Both the position numbers and the translations under genes were made by a program. Shown piece by piece: positions 1 through 6,927 of a stretch of 11,072 nucleotides of DNA (its first letter is position 1; each line of letters begins with the position of its first letter). This DNA comes from an uncultured bacterium (GTDB taxonomy: Bacteria; Bacillota; Clostridia; Oscillospirales; Butyricicoccaceae). The notes under the pieces are model-generated. The model was not told the origin of the DNA. It made no database searches and was given only the letters and a program-made list of their open reading frames with translations. The stretch is from contig CAJMOV010000037.1 of assembly GCA_905215125.1 (NCBI GenBank), forward strand, positions 1 through 11,072, read 5' to 3'.

Positions 1-55
1 GAAATCAGTTGACGGGTCAAACCGTCCGGGGGTTCGAATCCCTCCATCTCCGCCA
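1..55 (+). tRNA. tRNA-Ser (anticodon NGA), 3' part only
   Basis: The window opens inside a class II tRNA. Positions 1-2 (GA) fit the last two anticodon bases, followed by AA and the 3' anticodon stem. A long variable arm has stem GACGG (11-15) pairing with CCGTC (22-26). The T arm is a GGGGG stem, TTCGAAT loop and CCCTC. The acceptor strand CATCTCC is followed by discriminator G and an encoded CCA ending at 55. A long variable arm plus discriminator G points to serine; leucine tRNAs normally carry A there. With anticodon NGA the tRNA would read UCN codons. The 5' half and first anticodon base lie outside the window, so the exact isoacceptor is unknown. Confidence 0.88.
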
Positions 56-94
56 AAGGGCTTATAATGGATATCCATTATAAGCCCTTTCTTT
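55..94 (+). terminator. Rho-independent terminator after tRNA-Ser
   Basis: A perfect inverted repeat has arms 55-70 and 75-90 (16 bp) around the loop ATAT, followed by CTTT. It begins at the last base of the tRNA CCA end and so would stop the tRNA transcript. The stem is symmetric, so it may also stop minus-strand transcription coming from the operon on the right, but there is no good T run on that side. Confidence 0.8.
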
Positions 95-131
95 ATCCGG
101 CAGAATGACCCCTCACGGATGAGTATTCCGC

Positions 132-501
132 TTATAAAATTGTCCTTGTGCTGAGAAATCCGAGCGGACATAAATACCTGCCGTTGTGGAGAAGGCGCTG
201 CAGCTCAGCCAGCTTTGACTTCTCTTCGCGGGTATTCCAGTTTCTCAGTAGAGGTCTGGCCCAAGCGCCCCGCACCGAGCTGCATGCAGGATTAATGGCC
301 AACTCCACCCCGAAGGCCAAAGCGCAGTATCGTTTCTCTGGATGCTCTGGCTTGATATAGAGAGCGTCCGTCTCGGCCCTCAACGCCGATAGCTTAAAGG
401 CTTTGACATACAGATAGTTGCTTTTTTAAGAAAGCCTCTTTCTTTTCCTGCGGCCAGGCGGCTGATGGGCACAAGGCTCGGGACAGCCTTTCCTGCAGCA
501 T
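132..501 (-). pseudogene. Small unrecognised gene, apparently frameshifted
   Basis: Downstream of the DtxR gene, an ATG at 501-499 opens a frame reading MLQERLSRALCPS and then WPQEKKEAFLKK. It reaches a run of six A (minus strand; 422-427 on plus) and soon stops. A second minus-strand frame starts directly after that run and continues to a TAA at 132-134, with sequence such as YLYVKAF, INPACSSVRGAWARPLL and YLCPLGFLSTRTIL. That frame has no ATG or GTG near its beginning, only a TTG at 383. Removing one A joins both parts into one 122-residue protein; the interval is 370 nt, one more than a multiple of three. I do not recognise the family. It could be a decayed gene, a sequencing error in a homopolymer, or chance overlap of open frames. 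The nearest GGAGG is about 24 nt upstream of the ATG, so translation would depend on coupling to the gene before it. Confidence 0.35.
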
Positions 502-504
502 AAT

Positions 505-924
505 TTAAACCAGCTTCTGCCCGTTTCCTCCAGCGCCGCAGCTCTGCAACGTCTCTGGATGATCCTTTTGGTACAGCTCGGCCAGCTTTTGAAAGCTGGC
601 CGGGCTGATGACATGCTCCATACGGCAAGCGTCCTGCTCGGCAGCCTTTGGATCCACACCGGCCTCCATCAGCAAGCGGGTAAAAAAGCAGTGCTTTTCA
701 TAGGTCTGCTCCGCTGCTTCCCGGCCCATATCGGTCAAGTGCAGGAGGAAGCCCTCATCCATGGTGAGAAAGCCGCCGATCTTCAAGGCAGCCACCGCAC
801 GGCAGACGCTGGGCTTGGATACCCTCATGTGCCGGGCCACATCTACAGAACGCACCATGCCGAGCTTCTTTTGGAGAAACAATATGGCTTTCAGATAGTC
901 TTCTCCCGACGCATGAAGCTCCAT
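505..924 (-). CDS. DtxR/MntR-family metal-dependent transcriptional regulator
   Basis: This 139-residue protein starts with SGEDYLKAI, the first helix of DtxR/MntR repressors. A winged helix-turn-helix follows at about 24-65 (VDVARHMRVSKPSV as recognition region) and a metal-binding/dimerisation domain at about 66-125. By alignment from memory, D9, H78, C100, E103 and H104 sit at ligand positions: D9 is as in MntR (Asp8), while C100-E103-H104 match DtxR Cys102-Glu105-His106. The C-terminal SH3-like domain of long DtxR proteins is absent, which is normal for the short form. The start is ATG with GGAGGT 4 nt upstream, overlapping the stop of the ECF ATPase gene, so translation is probably coupled. 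As the regulator encoded within the ECF operon it is the obvious candidate to repress that operon when metal is plentiful. Iron versus manganese cannot be decided. Confidence 0.9.
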   Translation of the reverse strand: MELHASGEDYLKAILFLQKKLGMVRSVDVARHMRVSKPSVCRAVAALKIGGFLTMDEGFLLHLTDMGREAAEQTYEKHCFFTRLLMEAGVDPKAAEQDACRMEHVISPASFQKLAELYQKDHPETLQSCGAGGNGQKLV

Positions 925-925
925 T

Positions 926-2437
926 TTACCTCCTATCCCAATCGTTCAGAAAAAAATCCAACAGGCGTTTTTTCCCGTTGCCGTCCTTTATAGAATAGCT
1001 TTCCAAAATTCGCCCTTTTTCCAAATGAAGGACATAGTTGCAGCAGCGCAGGATAAATTCCGGATCATGCGTCACAACAAGCGCAGTCCTCCCGGCGTCT
1101 GCCACCTGATTGACTGCATTGGCCGCCTGCCTCATGTGAAAAAGGTCGAGACCGCTTGTAGGCTCGTCAAATAAAATCAGGGGGCGCTCCGAGGCGATCG
1201 CAGACGCAACCGCCACACGCTGCTTCTGCCCGCCGGACAGCCCCATCGGGTGGCAGCCCTCATAGGGCAGCAAATCCATCTCTTTCAGGATTTCTCTCGC
1301 TCTATGCTTGTCCTCGCTTTTCATACTGAGCAGGATTTCATCCAGGACGCTTTCGGTAAAAAGCTGGTGGTTTACATCCTGCATGACCATATAGCAGAGC
1401 TTTAGCCGCTCTTTTCTGTAATAGGCTCTGTTCTGAGCCTGCACCGTCCCCCTGCACCGTTTTTCCAATCCGCAAAGGCACCGGGCAAAGGTGGATTTTC
1501 CCGCGCCGTTACGCCCGATGATGGCTGTGGCGCTACCGGATGGGAAAGCGGCTTGCGTTATATGCAAGGCTTCCGGCTCATGCCTATAGGCAAAGGAGAT
1601 GTTCTCCATCCTCCAGGCCGCTTGATCCACCCTCTGCGGCGGCCCTTCCGTCTCTGAAAGTCCGGCAAGCTCAAGAGGGCGCAGCCCCATTTCATCCCTC
1701 TGCCTGGCAGGCAGGCGGCAAAATTCCCCCGCTGTATAATCCCCTGCAATTTCTCCGTCCTTCAGGTACAGAACACGGTCAAAAAGGCCGGACAGATAAT
1801 GCAGCCGATGCTCAGAAATGACGACGGTCTTTCCCTGTGATTTCAAAGCAAAGAGAAGCTGCCGGAGATCAGCGATAGCGTATGCGTCAAGGTTGGATGA
1901 CGGCTCGTCCAGCACATAAATATCCGGGTCAACCGCCGCTGCCGAGCCGCAGGCGATCCTTTGTTTTTCGCCCCCGGACAACGAAAAAATACTTCTGTCA
2001 AGCAGCGGCTCCAGCTTCAGCTGCGCGGCTACACGTTTCACCCGTTCCATCACAGCCTCCTCCGGCATCCCATGATTTTCCGGGCCGAAGGCCAGCTCGC
2101 CGGTCGTGTCCACATTGAAAAACTGGTAACGCGGATTTTGAAATACAGAGCCGACCCTCAGGGAAATATCAAACAGCGACAGGTCGCGGGTATCCTTCCC
2201 GTCCAGACAGACAGATCCGGTATAGTCCCCCTCGTGGTAATGCGGAATAAGGCCGTTGAGCAGGCGGGTCATCGTGGTTTTCCCGCAGCCGGAAATTCCG
2301 CAGAGCAGGACAAAGGAACCGTCTCCAATGGTACAGGAAATATGCTTCAGGGCGCCCCCGGACCGTTTTTCGCTGCCTGGCAAATTGTTGGCCGGGTAGG
2401 CAAATGACACATCCCTACATTCGATCACCTTGCTCAC
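926..2437 (-). CDS. ECF transporter ATPase subunit, two fused CbiO-like ABC domains
   Basis: This 503-residue cytoplasmic protein holds two complete ABC ATPase domains, replacing the separate EcfA and EcfA' subunits that power an ECF importer. Domain 1: Walker A GISGCGKTT (47-55), Q100, signature LSGGEKQR (153-160), Walker B YVLDEP (174-179), switch H210. Domain 2: Walker A GRNGAGKST (308-316), Q353, signature LSGGQKQR (400-407), Walker B ILFDEP (421-426), H457. All catalytic residues are present in both halves, so both sites should hydrolyse ATP. The start codon is GTG and overlaps the EcfT stop in a GTGA. A second GTG three codons later is better spaced from the AGGGGG sequence and is an alternative start. 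Fused double ATPases are known in thiamin-precursor (YkoD-type) and other ECF modules. Confidence 0.93.
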   Translation of the reverse strand: MSKVIECRDVSFAYPANNLPGSEKRSGGALKHISCTIGDGSFVLLCGISGCGKTTMTRLLNGLIPHYHEGDYTGSVCLDGKDTRDLSLFDISLRVGSVFQNPRYQFFNVDTTGELAFGPENHGMPEEAVMERVKRVAAQLKLEPLLDRSIFSLSGGEKQRIACGSAAAVDPDIYVLDEPSSNLDAYAIADLRQLLFALKSQGKTVVISEHRLHYLSGLFDRVLYLKDGEIAGDYTAGEFCRLPARQRDEMGLRPLELAGLSETEGPPQRVDQAAWRMENISFAYRHEPEALHITQAAFPSGSATAIIGRNGAGKSTFARCLCGLEKRCRGTVQAQNRAYYRKERLKLCYMVMQDVNHQLFTESVLDEILLSMKSEDKHRAREILKEMDLLPYEGCHPMGLSGGQKQRVAVASAIASERPLILFDEPTSGLDLFHMRQAANAVNQVADAGRTALVVTHDPEFILRCCNYVLHLEKGRILESYSIKDGNGKKRLLDFFLNDWDRR

Positions 2438-3171
2438 CCCCTAGCAGCCAGCACACAAATTTGCGCTGCAAATGCGCCGAGACAGAGCAGCAGGAAAAGA
2501 ATATCCCATGCATGAAAGCCCAGCTTGCAGATGTTTGTCCGTTTCACCGGCCCTCCCAGCCCCCGCGTCAGGGCTGCCTGAGACAGCTCTTCTCCAATTT
2601 TGACAGAGCAGATCATCATAGGGACAATCCTATATTCTAAAATCGCGCCAGCCCTGCCGCCGCCAAAGCGGATGCCGCGCATCTGCATGGCGTCCCTGAT
2701 GGCACCCCATTCCTCTGCAGCAGTAGGGAAAAACCGAAACATTACGGACATGGGAATTGTGATTTGCTGCGGCAAGCGGATTCGTTCCATCGCCGCGACA
2801 AATTCACTGACCGTTGTCGTCGTCACCACGAAATATCCCATGACCACGCCGGGCGTAAAGCGCAGCAGGATACCTACGGCGGCTACTGCAATATAGTTTG
2901 CTGCGCCGGTCAGCCGGGACAGGCACAGCATTTCCAGGCACAGGCTACCCGCGAAAATCAGGATATAGAGAATCGCGCCTTTCCATTTCCCGGCCGCTAG
3001 CAAGAGCAGCATGGGGATGGCCGCCAGCACAATGATGTAATACTGCATGATGCCTTCATGCGAGCCGCCTAAAATGAAAACGGCTATGACAATCAGCACC
3101 GCCAGCTTTGTCCGGGGATCCAATACAATACCTTTGTCGCTTTTTTGACTTGCAAGAAGCTCGCGGCCCAT
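2434..3171 (-). CDS. ecfT: ECF transporter transmembrane protein EcfT (CbiQ family)
   Basis: This 245-residue membrane protein couples the ATPases to the substrate-binding S component. Hydrophobic segments lie at about 22-36, 42-60, 66-85, 91-117 and 222-243. The cytoplasmic region contains two short RG motifs, QMRG (163-166) and LTRG (201-204), about 35 residues apart, which correspond to the Ala-Arg-Gly coupling motifs of the CbiQ family that contact the ATPases. It begins with LDPRTKL (17-23), the usual family opening. The ATG overlaps the stop of the S-component gene by one base (TAATG), and its own stop overlaps the ATPase start, so the three subunits should be made in balanced amounts. 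No strong ribosome binding site is seen, consistent with coupled translation. Confidence 0.93.
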   Translation of the reverse strand: MGRELLASQKSDKGIVLDPRTKLAVLIVIAVFILGGSHEGIMQYYIIVLAAIPMLLLLAAGKWKGAILYILIFAGSLCLEMLCLSRLTGAANYIAVAAVGILLRFTPGVVMGYFVVTTTTVSEFVAAMERIRLPQQITIPMSVMFRFFPTAAEEWGAIRDAMQMRGIRFGGGRAGAILEYRIVPMMICSVKIGEELSQAALTRGLGGPVKRTNICKLGFHAWDILFLLLCLGAFAAQICVLAARG

Positions 3172-3749
3172 TACACAATTCCCGCCCGCTCAAAATGCTT
3201 TTTGAAAATCTTTCGTCCGATCAGCCCGCCCGCAAGACCGCTGACAAAAGCGGCCACCAGGAGCGCCGGCAGAATCCAGTCGGGCATGTAGGCCATAAGC
3301 GTGTCGGCGTATTCCTGCCCGTAGCCGGGAATTAAGCTCTGATAGTAGGCGTCCCTCGTTACAACGATGGGAATAAACGCGCCGATTACCCACATGGAAA
3401 AGACGCCGTGGGTCAGCACCTCCCGCCTGGCGCTCCCGTAGCCGCAGCCCTTCAACATAAGGTCAGAGAGCAGGCCGAAGGCCAAGCCGCTGGGGATGCA
3501 CCAGTAACCCATACCGGTCAGCAGCATAATGATACCGAGCAGCCCCCCGCAGATGGTGAGCATACCGAATTTCTTGATTTTGGAAAAGAACAGCATCATC
3601 GGGATACCGCCGACAAGCGGAACAATCACGCTGATAAGTGGTATAAAAATCGGGATAAAGCCAATAGACGCCGCCGCGAAAATGACGATAAAATAAATCG
3701 CCGTGAAAATACCAACATTGATTAAATCCTTACCCTGCAATTTGTTCAT
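3171..3749 (-). CDS. MptD-type ECF S component (substrate-binding membrane protein)
   Basis: This 192-residue, very hydrophobic protein has about six membrane segments (roughly 10-30, 33-55, 62-80, 84-100, 115-132, 157-178), the size and topology of an ECF S component. It resembles the MptD/Trep_Strep family, with the N-terminal KLQGKDLINVGIFTAIY segment and a conserved region around YWCIPSGLAFGLLSD (82-96). S components determine which small molecule is imported. The ligand of this family is not firmly known to me; the DtxR gene in the operon suggests a metal-related compound. I chose the ATG at 3749 because GGAGG lies 7 nt upstream; the ATG six codons earlier would place that GGAGG inside the gene. 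It is the first gene of the operon. Confidence 0.85.
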   Translation of the reverse strand: MNKLQGKDLINVGIFTAIYFIVIFAAASIGFIPIFIPLISVIVPLVGGIPMMLFFSKIKKFGMLTICGGLLGIIMLLTGMGYWCIPSGLAFGLLSDLMLKGCGYGSARREVLTHGVFSMWVIGAFIPIVVTRDAYYQSLIPGYGQEYADTLMAYMPDWILPALLVAAFVSGLAGGLIGRKIFKKHFERAGIV

Positions 3750-3782
3750 TGCGAAGCCTCCTAACATGATTACCTTCTTTTG

Positions 3783-3811
3783 ATTAGACTTGGCTAACCG
3801 CTTTTAATGGT
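3783..3811 (-). promoter_or_regulatory. Probable activator-dependent promoter of the ECF operon
   Basis: Read on the minus strand, TCTAAT at 3788-3783 matches five of six bases of a -10 hexamer. Seventeen bases upstream, the hexamer ACCATT (3811-3806) is a poor -35. Transcription would begin near 3776, leaving a leader of about 27 nt before the S-component ATG with its GGAGG. A good -10 with a weak -35 is typical of promoters that need an activator, and the divergent AraC gene could supply one. Prediction only. Confidence 0.45.
3784..3802. promoter_or_regulatory. DtxR-box-like palindrome over the ECF promoter
   Basis: The sequence TTAGACTTGGCTAACCGCT contains TTAG-N6-CTAA (3784-3797) and matches 13 of 19 positions of the classical DtxR/IdeR operator TWAGGTTAGSCTAACCTWA. 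It covers the probable -10 of the ECF operon, so a bound repressor would block the promoter. The operon itself encodes a DtxR-family regulator. The right half (GCTAACC) is well conserved and the left half is weak, so the match is suggestive, not decisive. Confidence 0.45.
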
Positions 3812-3812
3812 A

Positions 3813-3849
3813 GCACACATCAGGTAGCGCTTCTATGCACATATCGGTA
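3813..3849. repeat. Direct repeat upstream of the ECF promoter, candidate AraC operator
   Basis: GCACACATCAGGTA (3813-3826) is repeated as GCACATATCGGTA (3837-3849), differing by one substitution and one missing base, with starts 24 bp apart. Direct repeats about two helical turns apart are the usual binding pattern for an AraC-family dimer. They lie immediately upstream of the predicted -35 of the ECF operon (position 3811), where an activator would sit. They are also upstream of the AraC promoter, so autoregulation is possible. Confidence 0.45.
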
Positions 3850-3897
3850 TTTTAGGCCCGTATAGCAAGGAGTTTTTCTGTTTGTACAGGATAGCCA

Positions 3898-3926
3898 TTG
3901 ACCGCGAATTTATGCGCCGGTATAAT
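3898..3926 (+). promoter_or_regulatory. Sigma-70-type promoter of the AraC gene
   Basis: TTGACC (3898-3903) and TATAAT (3921-3926) are separated by exactly 17 bp, nearly consensus. Transcription should start near 3933, giving a leader of about 32 nt before the TTG start at 3965. Confidence 0.75.
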
Positions 3927-3964
3927 AATATCAACTATTTTCCCTACTGAAAGAGGCCAATCGG

Positions 3965-4954
3965 TTGCGTGATATGATATACAGTATTTTGGAAAACAGC
4001 CATTCAGTTTCAGGTGTGACCTTAAAAAATGGTCCTAACAGCAGCGAGCTGTTTTTGGATCAGGGAAAGGGCGAGGGACGCATGACGTTCCATACGCTCT
4101 TCCCGGGCCTGACAGCAGCTTTCATTTTTGTAAATGCTCCCATGTGGCCGGAATCGGATGCGAATTCAATGATAAGGCCGCTGCTGATCAACTATTGCGT
4201 TTCCGGCAGAAGCGAATTGCTTTTGGACGACGGCTCATACATTTACCTGAAGAAAAACGATTTCTGCATCAGTAAACAGACGGCGCAGAAAGAATATGTC
4301 TTTCCCACAAGGCAGTATCAGGGCATAAAAATATACTTTGACCTCCCGCGCCTTTTGCAGTCCTGCGGCGAGCTGATGAGAGCCTTTTCGATAAACCTTG
4401 CCCATCTGGAAGAAAGCTATTGCGGGAAGCATAAAACATACATCAACGAAGCGGACAGCGGGCTGGAAGACATATTCCAAGCGCTCTGGCGGCTTTCTGA
4501 AAGGCCGTCGGATTTTCATTTGAAAATCTATACGTTTGAGCTTCTCCACCGGCTTCTTGACATGGAAATTCGGCCGCCGAAGGCCTGCGGCTTCTACACG
4601 GAAATACAGGTAGAGCTTGCGAAGCAAGCGGCGAAAATTCTTTCCGCTGATCTTCGCCGGCATATCCCTGTACGGCAGATTGCGGAACGCTTTTCAGTCA
4701 GTGAAACCAGCCTGAAGAACTATTTCCGTGGCGTATATGGGCAAAATGTCTCCGCCTGGCTGCGGGAAGTCCGCATGAACGAGGCTGCCGGGCTGCTCTC
4801 GGGCACCAAGCGCCCGATTGCTGAAATATCAGAGCAGGTTGGATATTCTAACCAGGGGAAATTTGCTGCGATATTTAAAAAGCAGTTTGGCATGTCTCCT
4901 TTGGCATACCGGCGCGCGAAGCGCTTGGAGCGCCTTGGTCTTAACGAGCGGTAA
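3965..4954 (+). CDS. AraC-family transcriptional regulator
   Basis: This 329-residue regulator has an N-terminal region of about 220 residues with no clear catalytic motif, probably ligand sensing, and a C-terminal AraC DNA-binding domain at about 222-322. The two helix-turn-helix units are at about 235-256 (VRQIAERFSVSETSLKNYF) and 284-305 (IAEISEQVGYSNQGKFAAIF), followed by FGMSPLAYRR. The layout resembles regulators such as PchR and YbtA that respond to siderophores, but the ligand is unknown. It is divergent from the ECF operon and probably activates it. The TTG start is preceded by AAAGAGG with 8 nt spacing. The ATG at 3974 is the alternative but is 17 nt from that sequence. Confidence 0.9.
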   Translation: MRDMIYSILENSHSVSGVTLKNGPNSSELFLDQGKGEGRMTFHTLFPGLTAAFIFVNAPMWPESDANSMIRPLLINYCVSGRSELLLDDGSYIYLKKNDFCISKQTAQKEYVFPTRQYQGIKIYFDLPRLLQSCGELMRAFSINLAHLEESYCGKHKTYINEADSGLEDIFQALWRLSERPSDFHLKIYTFELLHRLLDMEIRPPKACGFYTEIQVELAKQAAKILSADLRRHIPVRQIAERFSVSETSLKNYFRGVYGQNVSAWLREVRMNEAAGLLSGTKRPIAEISEQVGYSNQGKFAAIFKKQFGMSPLAYRRAKRLERLGLNER

Positions 4955-5101
4955 TGATGCGCAGAAAACGCATATCCTGCGAACGGGGCGGCCCCTGAAT
5001 TTCAGCTTCATTTCGTATATTTCAATCATTCTTCGCAAGAACGCCAATCTGCCCTGCGGGTGAGCGTATTGTATTTTATCAGCAGCACCGCACAGCAGGC
5101 T

Positions 5102-5147
5102 GAAAGCCGGAGGGCCCCTTTGGTCAGGATCCCTCCGGCTTTCTTTG
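5102..5147 (+). terminator. Terminator between the convergent AraC and ABC genes
   Basis: Arms GAAAGCCGGAGGG (5102-5114) and CCCTCCGGCTTTC (5131-5143) form a perfect 13-bp stem with a 16-nt loop, followed by TTTGCTT on the plus strand. It ends transcription from the AraC side and may also stop the minus-strand ABC operon, whose last stop codon is at 5160. The 147 bases between AraC and the hairpin hold no gene I can support. Confidence 0.75.
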
Positions 5148-5159
5148 CTTCGCCTTCTG

Positions 5160-6911
5160 TTATTCCTCTCCGTTCAGCCGCCACTGGGCGCTCTGGCTCT
5201 GGAGCTCTACCATTCGGCGGTAGAGACCGCCGCGCTTCATCAGATCCGCCGGCGCGCCCTGCTCCGCCACTCGCCCGTTCTCCAGCACCACAATGTGATC
5301 CGCCCCGGCCACGGTGCGCATCCGGTGGGCGATGACCAGTACCGTCTTACCGGCCAGCAGACGGGAGAGCGCCCCTTGCACCTTGGTCTCGTTCTCCACG
5401 TCCAGACTGGCGGTGGCCTCGTCCAGCAGGACGATGGGGGCGTCCTTCAAAAGCGCCCGGGCGATGGAGATCCGCTGACGCTCGCCGCCGGAGAGCTTCG
5501 CCCCGTTTTCCCCGATAGGAGTATCGTAGCCCTGAGGCAGACGGCGGATGAACTCCCCGCAGTTGGCGGCTTCCGCCGCAGCCCGCACCTCATCGTCGGT
5601 GGCGCCGCGCTTGCCTAGGCGGATGTTCTCCATCACGGTGTCGTCAAAAAGCACCACATCCTGGAACACCATGGAATAGTCGCTGAGCAGCACCTCCGGA
5701 TCCACGGTGGAGATGTCTACGCCGCCCACCGAGATGCTTCCTTCGGCAATATCCCACAGTCGGGCCGCCAGACGGGCGCAGGTGCTCTTGCCAGACCCGG
5801 AGGGCCCCACCAGGGCGGTCACTTCCCCTTCCTTTGCGGTAAAGCTCACGCCGTCCAGCACCTTCTTTTTGTCGTAGGAAAAGCCCACGCGGTCGAACAC
5901 AATGTCATGGCCCTTGGGCTGAAAGCGCTCTGCACCCTCTGCAGTCGGCGTGTCGTAAATTTCATTCATGCGATCAGCGGACACCTGGGACACAAACATT
6001 TCTGCTATGAGGGCCAGGCTCTGGTCAAATGGCGCGTACACCCGTGTGATAACCAGAAGGAACAAAAACAGCAGCATGAAGTCGATCTGACCGGAGAGGA
6101 TCAGGTCGGCCCCCACCAGAATCGTGGTGGCCACGCCAAGGCGCATGATGACGCTGGCGGCATTGACAAAGATGCCGGTGCCCAGCTCGCCTTGAATGGT
6201 GACCCTCTCATGCTCGTCAATCTTCTGATTGAGTCCGGCCAGGTAACGCTCCTCCTGGTTGGCGGCGCGGATCTCCCGGACATTTTCCAAGGCTTCCTGA
6301 ATGCCGTCAGACACCCGAACAGCCGCCTTTTTCGTCCGCTCAGAAGCGCGGGCGGAAATCTTCCGGGTGCCGAACAGCAGGCCGAACGCTACCGGCACAC
6401 CCCACAGGCAGGCGACGGCCAGCCGCCAGTCATACACCAGCAAGCACGCTGCAATGATCGCTGTGGAGATGTAGGCGCCGTACAGATACCCCAGCACATG
6501 GGACCAGACATGCTCCATTCGGTTTACATCCCCCATGAGGGTTTCGGTCAGGTCTGCCAGATCCCGCTTTCCAAAATAGCCCAGGGGCAGCTTGCGCAGC
6601 CGCTCCGCCATGCTGAGACGGGTAGCCTTAACCTCGTTATAAACCAATCCATAGGTGGCATGGTACTGCTGTAGGTGGGTCACGAAGGACAGGACGACGA
6701 ACACAACCACCAGCCCGATGAAAATAGCCGCGCTAGGCAATGGCTGTCCGTCCGTCAAGGTGCCTATAAAGTCATACATCAACAGGTACAGGATACCCAT
6801 ACCGCCCATGACGACTAAATTGACGATGACCGTCCAGAAGGCGCCCTTTTTGGTGTTCCGCACGCCCTGATCCGTCAGGGCGTATTTGCGCTGAAAGCTT
6901 TTGCTGAACAT
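5160..6911 (-). CDS. ABC transporter, fused membrane and ATPase domains (second partner)
   Basis: This 583-residue half-transporter has an N-terminal six-helix exporter-fold membrane domain (about 25-310) and a C-terminal ATPase. ATPase motifs: Walker A GPSGSGKST (369-377), Q417, signature LSGGERQR (473-480), Walker B IVLLDEAT (493-500) with D-loop SLD, and switch His in IAHR (529). It probably pairs with the adjacent ABC protein. Exporter-fold pairs include drug and lipid exporters but also the siderophore importers YbtP/YbtQ and IrtA/IrtB; the IAHRMRTVAGAD segment and the tail ending QSAQWRLN recall the latter, from memory. I chose the ATG at 6911, 16 nt after the stop of the preceding gene and preceded by GAGAGGGGTG; a longer frame back to 6989 would overlap that gene and add an unlikely basic leader. 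Confidence 0.88.
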   Translation of the reverse strand: MFSKSFQRKYALTDQGVRNTKKGAFWTVIVNLVVMGGMGILYLLMYDFIGTLTDGQPLPSAAIFIGLVVVFVVLSFVTHLQQYHATYGLVYNEVKATRLSMAERLRKLPLGYFGKRDLADLTETLMGDVNRMEHVWSHVLGYLYGAYISTAIIAACLLVYDWRLAVACLWGVPVAFGLLFGTRKISARASERTKKAAVRVSDGIQEALENVREIRAANQEERYLAGLNQKIDEHERVTIQGELGTGIFVNAASVIMRLGVATTILVGADLILSGQIDFMLLFLFLLVITRVYAPFDQSLALIAEMFVSQVSADRMNEIYDTPTAEGAERFQPKGHDIVFDRVGFSYDKKKVLDGVSFTAKEGEVTALVGPSGSGKSTCARLAARLWDIAEGSISVGGVDISTVDPEVLLSDYSMVFQDVVLFDDTVMENIRLGKRGATDDEVRAAAEAANCGEFIRRLPQGYDTPIGENGAKLSGGERQRISIARALLKDAPIVLLDEATASLDVENETKVQGALSRLLAGKTVLVIAHRMRTVAGADHIVVLENGRVAEQGAPADLMKRGGLYRRMVELQSQSAQWRLNGEE

Positions 6912-6927
6912 TTCTTTCACCCCTCTC

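Noticed and set aside
1..55. tRNA-Leu or tRNA-Sec as alternatives for the tRNA fragment
   Set aside because: Discriminator G argues against Leu, and the seven-base acceptor strand and GA at the anticodon end fit Ser better than Sec.
1..90. tRNA 3' end as an integration site for a mobile element
   Set aside because: No integrase gene and no second copy of the tRNA 3' end in the window. The palindrome is explained as a terminator.
148..360. A 70-codon plus-strand frame between the tRNA and the operon
   Set aside because: No good ribosome binding site or known motif. The minus-strand reading of the same stretch looks more protein-like.
5907..6674. A 255-codon plus-strand frame antisense to the second ABC gene
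   Set aside because: No recognisable motif, compositionally biased, and fully covered by the ABC coding sequence on the other strand.
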